A stretch of 64,000 bases of DNA, taken from Grifola frondosa. Taxonomy: Eukaryota; Basidiomycota; Agaricomycetes; Polyporales; Grifolaceae. A program made the translations under genes and the position numbers. The notes beneath the pieces were generated by a model that did no database searches, was not told the DNA's origin, and worked only from the letters and a program-made list of their open reading frames with translations. The first letter of the stretch is position 1; each line of letters opens with the position of its first letter. Below are positions 1-11,578 of the stretch, in pieces. The stretch covers positions 1-64,000 of the forward strand of contig LUGG01000029.1 in assembly GCA_001683735.1 (NCBI GenBank). Direction: 5' to 3'.

Positions 1-1098
1 GATGACCCGTCACAGAGACGAGTCGTCTGCGTGAATCCTTGGCGACGATGTAGCAGACGCGTACCTTTGGGATGGTCCCGGGATGGCTTGTACAACAGAT
101 ACACGAATAAAATTATGCTCCACGCGGGACATCCATGGGTGTCATCGAGACGACAATCACATAATGAAGAACACTAAACAGGAGACCGATGCAACGAGCA
201 GAAGGCGAGACGACGGGACGGGGACTTGGGAGGGAGGAGGACAGAGGGGCCAAATTATATCGTCGCAGCCCCACCTCCCTCCGCAAGTTCGTGTCATCCG
301 TTGCCGACACCTGACGTCGGCTCGGTGTCTCCCAGCGCGAAGGTGAAACACAGCAGTCCAAATTCCGAATTTCTACTCGGCCAAGCCGAGTGCGAAAACG
401 TACTTTGGTCCATTCGGACGCTAGAGAACGGTGGGATGCCATAAGCCCGGAACTGAAAATAGACCAGCGTGATGCGTACGTACGTACATACATGTGTGAT
501 CGGCGGGCACGGAGAACTCGAGGTGAAAATATGTCGCGCGAAGGGTAGTCTCTGTGCCACATTGCGTGAAATATATCGTTTCCACTGCAATCCTCGCCAG
601 ACAGAAAGCGGAATGGATGGAGAGTTGTGTCCAGGTTGAACCAAGAGCCCACATCCGGCGAGTTGCACAGAGAGTCTATGATTTTAAAATAAAAAGGTCA
701 GTTGATTCGGATAGCAAGTAGGAGGCGAGGGTGGTTGTAACACCATGACACCTTCGAAGATTTGCGCGACAGACTCTATGGTCATGAGAAATGAGTCGCA
801 CGACTCAGGGAATTGTCCGCACAAATGGTTTCAATCATGCCTGCCTCACTCATGATTTTGCCATGCCAGTGACCGTGAAGAGACATCCACCCGCCAAAAT
901 GTGTGCTTGGCGATGCACGCACCCATTCCATTCGTCCGCTTATGGTGACAGTGGAAAGTGTGCTTGCCGTCTCAGCATCACACCGAAATTGGCTAGAGAG
1001 AGAGCATGACGCATGCACGTCCGTATCCGAGAACATGGTACCACTCATCCGACTCGGTTTCGACACGCAAGCCCGAAGCTCTGGCACAGATGGCGACA
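1..1098. other. No recognisable gene
   Basis: Several overlapping open frames of 60-180 codons occur on both strands, but none shows a known motif or a coherent exon chain. A short ACGT-rich run (cgtacgtacgtacatac) lies near 475-492. I see no supported gene here. Confidence 0.5.
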
Positions 1099-1106
1099 TA
1101 TAAATA
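1099..1106 (+). promoter_or_regulatory. Putative TATA box of the 1.15 kb gene
   Basis: TATAAATA lies 46 bases before the ATG at 1153, a plausible distance for a fungal TATA element. Position and sequence only. Confidence 0.35.
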
Positions 1107-1152
1107 AAGCATCTGTCAGACACGGTCCAAGGATATATTCCAGTCATCGAGC

Positions 1153-1861
1153 ATGCAGTCTACATCTTCTAGCAGTCACCGTGGTGGACGTCGCGCTCTT
1201 GGCACCGCCGTCGGCCGTCATTACAGCTGTCTCCTCTCCAAGGTCAGAAGCGACCTTCGTCAGCTCATGCAGCATTCTCTCCGTACGTGTGAATCACTGG
1301 ACTCCGAGCCCCGTCACTCGGCGCTGATAAGAGAGCCGCGGTTTCGTTTTAATTTTGGCAGGCAAACTCACCGGTGATCCGCGCGCACAAATGTATTGGA
1401 CACCGCATGCGTACCGAACATATGTCGTGCAGCGCCATCGCATCAAGCTCGTGGGGTGGCCAAAGTCCGTCCGCTTCCGCAACCTCAGCTTTGTTCGCGG
1501 AGGTATCAACCCCATCAGACTGCTCTTCGACCTGTGGAAGGACGGAGTGATGCACTTCGAACGACTCTCCGAACATGAGTCACCGGAAGATCTGGAAATG
1601 CCAGGAGATCGGCTGGAGGATGGAGCACAGCCACCACGCCGTAATGTTATTCGGACGCAGCGCTCGGACGTCGGCAAGCATCGCATGCGACCGATCACGA
1701 ACCCACTTGGGTTACCGCTGCGTCGGATGAGATTGACGGGAGCGAAGAGCCTGCCGATGGTACCAGACGAGTGGGATGAGGAGATTGAAGATTTTACAGA
1801 TGATGAGGGGAAGCGGGATCTTGCGATGGACGATGAGATTGAGGATGCGGATGGGTTCTGA
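1153..1861 (+). CDS. Hypothetical basidiomycete protein, two exons
   Basis: Exon 1 runs from the ATG at 1153 to 1282, and an intron with GTACGT..CAG ends occupies 1283-1361. Splicing joins CTC C|GC AAA, so the frame continues as LRKLTGDPRAQMYWTPHAY and reads on to a TGA at 1861, giving about 210 residues. The N-terminus is Ser/Arg-rich. The middle (YRTYVVQRHRIKLVGWP, then FRNLS and LLFDLWKDG) resembles a family of short hypothetical proteins I associate with agaricomycete genomes. The C-terminus is acidic (DEWDEEIEDF). No catalytic motif is visible and the function is unknown. The gene model comes from reading splice signals; the family resemblance is from memory and is not a database match. 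Confidence 0.6.
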
Positions 1862-3714
1862 GCTGTGATCACGTACTGTCATGTTTGTTTCGCCCGGCTG
1901 CAAACCAGTTTGAGGTGCACGACTCGAGGGCATTTTTCCACAGACCAGTGGCGAGTTTCGGCGCGGACTCCAGGTATGTCCCCGTTTAGCCACAGCCTAT
2001 CGGCAAATCATATGGGAAGGCCTGCAGTACGTTGGATCGGAGCCGGAAGTGTCAATGCTGTCATGGTAATTCTGAATTGAGATGGAAATTTTTTTCTTCT
2101 AGGCGACGTAATGGTGAGAAGCTGGACGTGAAGCGACACTTGGCACGTTCCATTGGGGCTATTGCAAAAAATGACTTTCCTAATTTTATTCCCTCCGTCA
2201 ACACTCATTCCTCCTGCACGAGCTCACCCACCTTTTTGCTACCCATTCTCGGCCGGATGGTGCCCATTGCCAGCAGTATGTTTGGATGGATTTTGAATGT
2301 CACAGTGATGCAGCATGAGTCCCGCCAGCTGATTCTCAAGTCCGGCTCCCGAGTCAGCCCGCACCTGGGTCAATGTGGTGTCAGCAAGTACCCATCCCAC
2401 GAATGACGATGACCGAGACACATCTCAATACCAATCAGGGTGCAGGTGAGTCAATAGGTCTCATAACCAATTTATGTCACTAACCTTCTGAGCATGCGAG
2501 AGATGGTTGAGCATGCTGGCCTGAAACATGAATACCTGAAAAATGTCAAGATGACTCGAGAAAGTCAGTGCAGCTCCGTAACCCGAAAGCCCCACTCGAG
2601 AATTGGGAGAAGCTTGAAGACATGCTTGAAATGACCCACACATGCTTCATCTCTGGCCGGTGCAAATTCTGCAAACAATCGAGTGTGGTGAGTTCGTTAT
2701 TCAGACCAATTATGAGAGATGCGCTGAACCCGCCATGATTTTGGACATGTGTTCAACTTCTCGCGATCGTGATGCATGGCGTACTGTACCGCGCGGCTAT
2801 TGGCCTGTGGTCGTGTCGCGGAGGTATAAAGATATGTGGTGAGTATCTCGTCCGTGTCGTGGATGTGTTTTCGTCTAACTTACCGGTCAAGTTCATACGA
2901 TGCTGGGACCTTCTGGACAACATGAGCGACGCGGTACGAGGATGATGTGCACGCAGCTGATGCGATCTTCGGTGGCTTACACATACCTCGTAAATTGTCA
3001 TCATCGTGGAAATCCATGTTGCATGCTGTGGAACACGTACCGTCACGTTTGCAGGCTTCGGATGATACCTCGGACTAGAGGCCAGCACATTTGGATGGTC
3101 CAATTCCGGGGGAAATGCCTTCGGCACCCAGATTGCTGAAGATGCAAATATCTTTGAATGTCTTCGGGGGCGACCAGTGGTCCTCAAAATCGTATGGCGC
3201 AGTTTTTTTGGCAGTGAGCCAGTGTGATGGTGAGTGGATGCTTTGCCGTGCGTGGCCGTGCTGCAGCTTTCCTTGGTGTCAGGGAGGGCATCCGCTAGTG
3301 ACATATGATCTTCAGGTCGTTCGCCGCGGTTCTGCCCAGCAAACATCCAGCGCGTGACACATCTTGCCCTTCCGATCACTTGCCTACTTGCCTGCTGCGG
3401 TTTTCTTCCTCTCTCGTCCTGGTGTGCTTCGTTGCTTCGTTTGGAGTATTAATCCTACAGAGACTTGCATTAGTGCGTAAACGAGCTGTAGCAGAAGACA
3501 TACCCGTGTGAGACTTGAAGCAGCTGATGGAGGTAGAGCACGCTCGAACGACTTCTGCTCCTTGTGCTCCATGCGACTTGAGACCCGCAGTGTTCTGTAT
3601 CGTACCTGAAGATCATATATTTTTGTGATCTGTGAGTGTTTGAAAATGGTCTCAAACCACTTCAAGTCAGCCGGAACTGCCCCCAAACGACCGAAAACGA
3701 GCGAAGACAATGCT
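1862..3714. other. No recognisable gene
   Basis: Open frames here (for example 2753-3379 minus and 3091-3357 plus) are low-information and lack recognised motifs. The stretch could hold remnants of a decayed gene or transposon, but nothing can be named. Confidence 0.45.
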
Positions 3715-3812
3715 GGATTATACGGCCCATATTGTCCGTTATACTGCCCATACCGTCTTATACGGTACTCTCCTATACTGCCCACAACAACCGTCCATAC
3801 CGTCTTATAGCA
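3715..3812. repeat. Short direct repeats with TATACTGCCCA and ATACCGTCTTATA
   Basis: TATACTGCCCA occurs near 3740-3750 and 3774-3784, and ATACCGTCTTATA occurs near 3750-3762 and 3798-3810. A variant, TATACGGCCCA, opens the block near 3720. The repeats lie about 35-48 bases apart. The block sits about 250 bp from the point where the AAA ATPase gene breaks off, so it may mark the end of an inserted element or a breakpoint (inference). Confidence 0.55.
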
Positions 3813-4064
3813 TCCATAACAACAGCTATCCTCAAGAATATCTTTGGAAACTTGTCCGTCCGGCGTCCCAAGAGATAACACATCGCTCGGCTAGATTCCA
3901 TATGCCTGTCAACGAAATATATTCTGCTCCGATTTACGTACAGCATTGGCACCACTCCACCATCCACCGCTTCTCCGCGCGCCTCCACACACAAAACCTG
4001 TCATAGACAAGTCAAACGTTGCAACGAGACGAACGAAAACGAATGCCCGTCGCAAGATACATAC

Positions 4065-5992
4065 CCTCAGATCCGCACCGCCATAGCCTTTGGTCAGTTT
4101 CGCCAAACCCTTCGCATTCGCCTCACCCTTCTCCGCTTCCCACCCAGCCCAATTGCGCGTCATGATCTGCAGGATCCGCTCCCGGGCGCTCAAGCTGGGT
4201 AGCGGGAAGAAGAATTCGCGATCGAATCGCCCAGGTCTCCGAAGAGCAGGATCGATAGCGTCCGGTCTGTTTGTCGCACCAATCACGACAACCTGCCCCC
4301 GGCCGTCCATGCCATCCATGAGCGCGAGCAGCGTCGACACGATGGACGCATGGATCTGGTCCTGCTTGGACGACCGCACTGGCGCGAGCCCATCGATTTC
4401 GTCGAAGAAAATGATGCTCGGTTGCTGGTTTCGTGCCTCCTCGAAGAAGACGCAGCTGACGCTCCGCCTCGCCGACCCACTTCGACAGACAGTCGGCGCC
4501 TTTGCGCATGAAGAACGCTGCGCGTATGATATGACGTCAGCCTAATCGCGAGGAAAACGAGACAAAGAATGAATGAGTTGATCTCACATATGCTCTTGCC
4601 ATTCGACCGACAGTTGGCCGCCAACGCTCGTGCAAGCAGAGTCTTACCAGTACCCGGAGGCCCGTGGAACAATACTCCGCGAGGCGGCGTGAGGTTTAAC
4701 CGTTGAAAGACCTCCGGATAGAGCAGAGGAAGAAGAGTCATCTCCTTCAACGAGTTGATATCTAATACCGGATTCAATAAAACCGCAATGACGACATGAG
4801 CCAAACGTGGCACTCACGATCATCCAGCCCTCCGACTTCGTCGAACGTGACATTCTGATTGACACCGAGAGGATCGGCGTCCGCCAAGACTGCATCAAGA
4901 TGAGCGATTTCTTCGACCATAGAAAACGCAGTTCATACCTGCATCTCCGACCTTGCCCAAGTTCGATGGCGTACCTGCCGCCGCTGCCAGATCGCTCGGG
5001 AGGAACCCGCCAGTCGCTGCGTTTCCAGCGAACATGCCGCCCACTCCGCCACCCACCGAACGGCTTCCGTGGCGTCCGCGTCGGGAAGTCTGAATCCTGC
5101 ATGAACGGCGTAAACGATTGATCAACAGTTGCCTCGACAGGAACTCACAGAATCGTCCCGCCCATCCACCTGCTCAACTCTGCCCCCGTCGCGCTCCATC
5201 CCGGTCCCTTGCCTCTACCGCCACCATGCCCGCCACTCCGCTGATTCCGCCCGCCGACTCCGCGATTTTTGGGCGGGGGCCTCATCTCCTCCAGAGGTGG
5301 CGGAATCGCATAATTGATTTTCGTCCGTCGTCGCAATGCGTACGGTCGCCCGTCGGGCTCCTGCTCCTGCTCTCCTTCCCCTTCAAAGTCAGCCTCTCCA
5401 TCCGCGTCCGCGTCGCCGTCCGGAGATGTCGGAAGCGCGTCGTCCAGGGAGCCTTCACCATCCGAAGATCCGTTCGACGGTTCGTCGACGTACCCCTCCT
5501 CGTCTTCGACGGGGTAGGTACCTTGACGCTTCTTGAGACGACCTCCCCTGCCGGTGGTCTGTCGCCGCTTCGTCGGCTGTGCCTGAGACGGCTGCTGGCA
5601 CTGCCATTGGGGGCAGGGAGCATAGACTTGCTCTGGCTGCGGGTATTGTATCGAGTGTTGCCGGCGACGTGCGTCTCTCCGTCCTCGTCGCTCTGTATGA
5701 CGCCACGCACGCCACGCAGCCTGTTGAGGCGACCGGACTGCTTGCCGGGCGGGACGCGCATCTGCGTCGCTGCTGTCGCCTTTGTCGCCGTCGAAAGCGT
5801 CGTCCCGTCTGCGTCCGCGTCTATGTCCTGCGAGGTCATTGGGTCATCGTCGCTCGCCTCCAAATATGACCTTTGGTTGGTTATGCGCCCTCTGTGGGAG
5901 ACGTAGACCCCGTCATTCTCGTGATGGTCGTGTCCAGGGTCGGTGACGTTCGATGTCGTTCGACGAGAACCGTTGCGCGTGATGGGTGGCAT
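4065..5992 (-). pseudogene. Yta7/ATAD2-type AAA ATPase, N-terminal half, truncated
   Basis: The likely ATG is at 5992. The N-terminus is acidic and basic low-complexity, followed by RRRTKINYAIPPP and DSDFPTRTPRK, as in the chromatin AAA ATPases Yta7/ATAD2. Next come NVTFDEVGGLDD, an intron, [31 protein letters not shown] (Walker A), [32 protein letters not shown] (Walker B), GATNRPDAIDPALRRPGR (sensor 1 and arginine finger region) and GGADLR. The reading stops there at a good donor (GTATGT at 4064). The expected next exon, the second AAA domain and the bromodomain are not found between there and 3400. Small deletions break the frame near 4447, 5055 and 5615. It may be a truncated copy of a complete gene elsewhere, or a rearranged or misassembled locus. 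The family call is firm; the pseudogene call is less so. Confidence 0.75.
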
Positions 5993-6926
5993 GCAGTGTT
6001 CAATGGGGGACCTTGATCTTGAGAGGAGTCTTGGAGCGGAATCAAAGGTACGACGTGGTTCTAGGGAACAAGAGTGTGTCGAGAATGGGGAGGATGGTGA
6101 GGCAGTCGAGGGATCGAATGTTAGGGAGATCCTGGGACAGAAAGGTAACAGGAGGAAAGTTGTACTCGGTGTGTACACCGAAGGGTGGCATGGAAGACCA
6201 CCAGTGACAGAAGTTGCGAGCTCACAACTTCGAGGCGTCCTAGGACGTGAATATCTGGTGAATGTCTGCGTGTCACGGATGTCGAGCAGCGCGCGAGGGA
6301 CGATGAGCAAGGTGCTGTACAATGACAATACAAGTACCTTGTTTGGGCATATTTGGATAATGTGGCTGTGCACCAGCTTATCTTCTCCTCCTCCCCCCTT
6401 CCTCCCCACTCCGTTTCCGACCCTTGAAATACATCTGTCGAATGTACAGAATATGATGGTTTTGCGATAGCCTCAGAGAAATGGTGTTCCTGAATGCAGT
6501 TCGTGGTTGTTTTCGGTGCTGAGTGGGTTTAAAATTCAAAGAAAAACACGATGAGAACGCAAACAGGCGAATCTGAAACCCCGCAAGGATATTCGACGTG
6601 GATGTTTGGAAGAGAGACGTTCAATGAGGTTTTCGACGTCGTCCAATACAATATTCCTCAGGTGATTAGACTCCTAACTAGTCCCCTCTTTCCTTTTATG
6701 GTTTATGATATTATATCATAAATGGAGTTATCGGAATATTAATATTATCAGTCTTGAATACCTAAAACCCGTCCAGTTTATTAAGAAGTACTACTACTGA
6801 AATTACTAGGAACACACAACGTTTCAGTTAGAACAGAATATACATACTGCACTACTCGGACAGCTACATGTATCCGCACAAACGACTAATCTACGCTTAA
6901 AGTCCCTTGCGAATAATTACAATATT
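5993..6926. other. Intergenic, AT-rich in part
   Basis: Between the ATG of the AAA ATPase and the stop of the hnRNP gene. The part at about 6690-6880 is AT-rich (TATGATATTATATCATAAA is a near-palindrome at about 6702-6722). No gene was recognised. Confidence 0.45.
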
Positions 6927-8970
6927 TCATCGAGCATAAGGATGATAGCTGTGCTGTCCTCTCTGTCCCGCCCGTTGAGGTCCAACGCCCCCAACCCCTG
7001 CCGCGGGTCCCGTTGGCGCATTTCGAGGCCCACGAGGAACGTTCGGACCCATGGTGTTCGGACCCTGCATCATCGCGTTGCCAGAAGGCCCACTCATACC
7101 AACTACGCCGCGGCCCATGCCCATACCAGGAGCTCCTCCCATACCCATCCCAGCCATGCCCACGCCCATGGGACCAGGGCCCATACCAGGAACCCTCATC
7201 CCCCGGCCATACCCGCATAGGAACCTGCGGCTGCACCACCCATGCTACTCATCATAGGATTCATACCAGCCATCATCGGGTTCATGCCGCCCATTTGCTG
7301 GATCATCCGCGTGTACAATTGCGCGAGAGCTTGTGGGTCAAAGGGTGCATTCCCAGCTGCGGCAGGTGGCGAGGGACCAGAAGCGCCGGGTGAGTAACCT
7401 GCGCCTTGTGCTCCATATGCGCCTCTCGCATTATATCCTCCTCCCGCGGTGCCGCCTTCCGCATAGTTCTCTCGTTGTGAACGCGGCTGGGCGAGTTTGA
7501 CGTCAATCTACAATGATTGATAAGCAATGAGGAACTCGTGTAATTTATATTTGACTCGCCAGCTTGCCATCGATTTCCAGATTACCAAAGCCAAGCATCG
7601 GTTCGACGTTGACATTTTCGAATGAAACGAATCCAAAGCCCTTGCTTCTTCCAGTTTCCCGATCCAGCATCACCGTGGCATCGACAACTTTACCGAATTG
7701 TGAGAAATACTCCCGCATCGACTCAGAAGTTACACTTCCAGCCAAACCGCCGATGAAGAGTTTTGTCGCACGCTGATGTTCTTGTCGAGGAATTGCACGC
7801 TTAGGGTCGATCTGTGCAACACAACTTCAACACGACATCACTTATAATTGGCTGAATTACATACAATTTTCCCGTCTAGGAAATGTTCGCGCACCATCAC
7901 AGCATTTACTGATGCCGGGTCTTCAAATGTCAGGAAGGCGAAACACCGAGAACGACCCGCTGCGTCGCGCATGATGGTGCATGCCTCCACTTTTCCGAAT
8001 TGTGAGAAGTACTTTCTCAGTGACTCCTGGTGTAACATACTATTTAGCACTACAGAAGACAGAGGAAAAACTATAACAGGGATATATGTACCATCTGTGG
8101 TATCCCAATTCAGGCCTCCAATGAACATTTTGCTATAAAAATATGCGCCATCGCAGAAGCAGGATATGGACGTCGCGACACAGGGCACATGGAAAAGCAA
8201 GCAGTGATATTAGCATGCGTAACCTAGACAACAGACGTCATGACAAAAAAGAGAGATCGGACGACTCTACTGTGCGCAACTGTGGTAGCGTAGCGTAGCG
8301 GTGCTAGCCTAGCCTAGACCTAGGAAAGCCAGATATGCTAGAGCTAGTCGAAGGCGAGTTGACTACCACGAGGAGTTATACACATCCTCGCAACTAACAC
8401 CTAGTGTCGACTCCCAACCCAGCCCACAGCGAGCGCCAAAAAAAGGTATGCTGGTGGACAAGTCAGTAACATGAACTACCGATGAAACTCACCCTTCTTC
8501 TTTCATTTCTGATGGCCGAACCGGACGGTCGACGCCGGGCACACCTTGATAACCTCCATCAACTCGGGGTGGCGGCGGCTCCCTGTATTCGGGGTCTGAC
8601 GTTCTTGATAAGTTGGGATTTGTTGAGTGGGGGGTGATGTATACGACGGAACAGCAGTGGGTGTGCCAGCCACCGGAGTCGAGGTTGACTGAACACTTGC
8701 ACTTGAATCTGAGAGTGTTGTGGGTGGAAGAGGATTTGATGTTGCGGGAGATGGCTCAGCGGACGACGACGAGTCCTGTTTCGCAGGTTTGGGTGGCTCC
8801 TCTCGCGGTTGCTCCTGAAGCTCAGACTTAACCGGCTCCTCCGCTTGCTCGGTCTGTACGGCGTACTCGGTCTCGTCGTTTCCATAGAGGTCTACAAAAT
8901 AGTGAGCGAACTCTATAATAAAACAACCCGAGCACTTACCCCCGTACAAATCCGCGTCGAGGTCGGACAT
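6927..8970 (-). CDS. Two-RRM hnRNP-type RNA-binding protein (Hrp1/DAZAP1-like)
   Basis: ATG at 8970 (MSDLDADLYG), then an intron and an acidic, Gln/Pro/Ser-rich N-terminal arm. RRM1 has RNP2 MFIGGL and RNP1 RCFAFLTF and is split by an intron after NWDTTD. The linker IDPKRAIPRQEHQRATK leads into RRM2 with LFIGGL and KGFGFVSF. The C-terminal tail is Gly/Met/Pro-rich with repeats such as MNPMMAGMNPMM, and ends HSYHPYAR. The spacing and linker are those of Hrp1/Musashi/DAZAP1 proteins, which bind mRNA in 3' processing, export or translation control. Two single-base deletions interrupt the frame: near 8598, between QER and SDPEYREPPPP, and in a G run near 7215, between YAGMAGG and MRVPGM. Coding signal resumes cleanly after each, so sequence error is likely. 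Confidence 0.85.
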
Positions 8971-9471
8971 GATAACTTGATGACGATGATGGTGGTAAGA
9001 AGATGAAAAGTCTGCGACCTCGATTCGGCTCATTGTAATCAGAAATGCAATCGGAGTTTCAATTTGACGGTATTCGGAGATTAACTAAGTAATCGGAGCT
9101 AGAAGGACGCGCTCCTAAACTTGCGAATCACAACGGAGCGCACTGCTGTCAGTTCATGAGTGTTCGTTAACATCCAAACCACAGCAACTATGTTGTTCGC
9201 AAGCGTTAGTCGCCGCGCTCTCCGCACAGTGAGATACAAACAGGCATCACATTCAAAGCCGATTCTGGGGGCACTTCTGTCGTCCAAGTTGGGATTTTCA
9301 AACGACCGCTCCATAGCTGTTTGTTGACCTTCATACATGTCCATAGTGTACACTCGTGCTCTCTCCCAATTCTTTCTCCCCCCAATTCGTGAAACGCACG
9401 ATTCCCAGTACGCTCTGATCTCATTGATAAGAATTTGTTAACTTCTGCGCGGAGCAGTCGATCCACATTTA

Positions 9472-10093
9472 GTGGGACTTGCGCGTTCATCCTTCAGTAC
9501 GAGCATCGCGAGAGGTGCAAGGGCCGACGATCACGAGCCCAATGGCTTTGAAATTCCTGAGATGACTCCTGACTCCTTGCTGGAGTTGTTCGAGGATCGA
9601 ATGGCTACATGCTCGGACCCGCAATGGCTGACCGCGGGTGATCATGACCCCAAGACCCCAACGAGGGCACGATATCTCAAAACAATCATGTCCAATATAT
9701 GGCTTTTAAGTGCTTATCTTACGTCTGTCGACGTCGATGTATGCCGTGTCAGTTGAATTCTGCCAGTGATGTGCTCTAATTTGGATATTACAGGAATTCC
9801 GAACGGCCGAGGTTGAGCCCGGCTCGCGTATTGATCGTGGACGGAATGCTTTGATGAGTTTGGCGAAAATCACGGCCACATGGATGCACGAAGCATTCCC
9901 TACGGGCACGGACGATGAAGAGCTGACGGAGTGTCTGCGGAATCTTGCTCGCAACGTATGGATTATCAGTGAATACGAAAAGCAGGCGCTTCCTGCAGAC
10001 ATATCGTGGACAGATATATCTGATGTGCTTGTAATATCATTGCGGCTCGCTCACGGAGCCGTGAAGGAGTTTGTAGAACGTAATCCGGAGTGA
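9472..10093 (+). CDS. Hypothetical helical protein (start unresolved)
   Basis: An open frame from about 9472 reads EIPEMTPDSLLELFEDRMA and continues to SVDVD. It is followed by a short intron (GTATGC..ACAG) and then EFRTAEVEPGSRIDRGRNAL to the stop after KEFVERNPE. The composition suggests an alpha-helical soluble protein of about 190 residues. No ATG lies at the upstream edge of the frame, so either a short first exon is missing or translation starts at the ATG at 9562. The family is not recognised. Confidence 0.5.
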
Positions 10094-10547
10094 TTAATAA
10101 ATGCATCCTAATGAGATCCTAAAAGGACGTGGAAGATAGAGGTTATCTGTGTGCACTGTGCGAGTTTCACGCTTTTTACTCGGATGCGACTGCTGACCAT
10201 AGCTGTGCCACATACTACTACGTGCATCTTTCAGACGTTCTCTTTACAAGACAATTCACAAAAGGTCATCACAGCACCGGAACGGCCGAGTGGCGTTAGT
10301 GTTAAGTATGCACAGTTCCTTACTACGTGATCAATCCGATTATGCTTGGAAAGGTATATTGTCCAAGGTTGTTGCGAATCCGGCGCACTCCAGGATTATA
10401 AAAGAACAAGAACTTTTCTCTTCTCCTTGCTCACCCATTAACATCAGAAGTTTCCTAACCTGGTGAGGCCTGTCTTTTTCGTCATTACCTCCCGTGTGAT
10501 TATATGTTGACTCTTGCTCTCTAAAGCGTCCCATCAACTATTCGTTT
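10094..10547. other. Intergenic with a possible TATA element
   Basis: No gene seen. TATAAAAG at 10397-10404 lies about 150 bp upstream of the next ATG and may be its core promoter. A tRNA-like box A at about 10285 was considered and rejected. Confidence 0.4.
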
Positions 10548-11193
10548 ATGTCCAGCGAATCCAAAACCATACCTTCGTATGAACCATTGCCTTCCAAGTA
10601 CTCAGCCAATGGCCTCGAGTCTCAGTAAGCTCTACCACCAAAATAGTGCCAGTGCAATGCCGTTCTGTCGATGGAGGTTGGTCCCGTGGATCAACTTGTC
10701 CATGTTTGCAGGTGCCATAGAAGCGATCATACTATCTTTCTTTCTTTACCCTCTTGGTCTTCCCGTCGTCATCGGAGAGTCTCCTTACACGGAAACAACG
10801 ATCTCCCATGTCTTCCAAGCCACCTTCGTAGGTGGCGCCATGGTAGGCAGCGGCGGAGGACTCGCGTCATTTGCCCTCATGTCAACGTCGGATACGTTAA
10901 CCGTGCTGTCGATTATCATTATGGATGTTTGCAGCTGGTTTTCGTTCCCTGTCGGAGTTGCTGTTCTTCATGGCATGATGGAGTCTGAGGGATTCTGTAT
11001 TGTCGATGCCATCGAGATGAATGCTTGGGCACTTGGAGGACTCCTTTTGATCATCCTATATTGCATCGGAGGTAATGCGGCCAGTTGGTGAGTCGCAATG
11101 CATTTGATATATCTACTATGCAGCATGCTCACCAGAGTTTATGTTAGCCGACGGAGAAAGAATCTAGCTGAGACAGAATCTTCGATGATGTGA
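10548..11193 (+). CDS. Four-helix membrane protein, hypothetical
   Basis: ATG at 10548 begins MSSESKTIPSYEPLPSKY, a cytosolic-looking N-tail. The protein continues with RWRLVPWINLSMFAGAIEA and four hydrophobic segments (around INLSMFAGAIEAIILSFFLY, GGAMVGSGGGLASFAL, TVLSIIIMDVCSWFSFPVGV and ALGGLLLIILYCI). A short last exon after the intron at about 11089 encodes a basic tail (SRRRKNLAETESSMM). The frame of the N-tail and the frame of the membrane part differ at about 10617 (CTCAGTAAG). Loss of one CTCAG unit would explain it, or an intron I cannot place. Function unknown; the four-segment layout is tetraspan-like. Confidence 0.55.
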
Positions 11194-11578
11194 GTATAGG
11201 CATCGCGCTGTTCGCCATCTGGCGTGGCTTCAGTGGTCAATTGCATGATATGAAGAATATGAGTTACTATGCCATGGTGGGTGTGGCTCTTGGATCACGG
11301 TTTCGGATGATATATGTATTTTACTATACCTCTCACACTTCTGGGAACGGCGATTGGAAGCAGTGTAATATGACAAGTGTCTGAGATATTCTCTGTAAGA
11401 TAAATAATATGTTTACGAAGCTCCAGCATTGATAATGATTTGTGGATGGCAATCATTCGGAAAACGGTGGAATTTAAGTGCATCAACTTGTCAGGAGATT
11501 TCCATAGTAGGAAGGTCGCTTTCTTCGTCCGAGTCATCGACCTGGCCCTCCGCTGCCTGCAGCTGCGACTCGCCTGCG
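11194..11578. other. Intergenic
   Basis: No gene recognised. The region holds the 3' side of the membrane-protein gene and the upstream region of the Pdx2 gene. Confidence 0.45.

Noticed and set aside
113..652. Long minus-strand open frame of 179 codons
   Set aside because: No motif, several overlapping frames of similar length, Cys/Arg-rich composition typical of a chance frame.
5118..5906. Plus-strand open frame of 262 codons
   Set aside because: It is the antisense shadow of the low-complexity N-terminal part of the AAA ATPase on the minus strand.
10278..10385. tRNA-like start (GGCCGAGTGGCGTTAG) with a weak B-box-like GTTGCGAATCC about 80 bp later
   Set aside because: Acceptor and T stems do not pair, and the B box has a mismatch at an invariant base, so no cloverleaf can be drawn.
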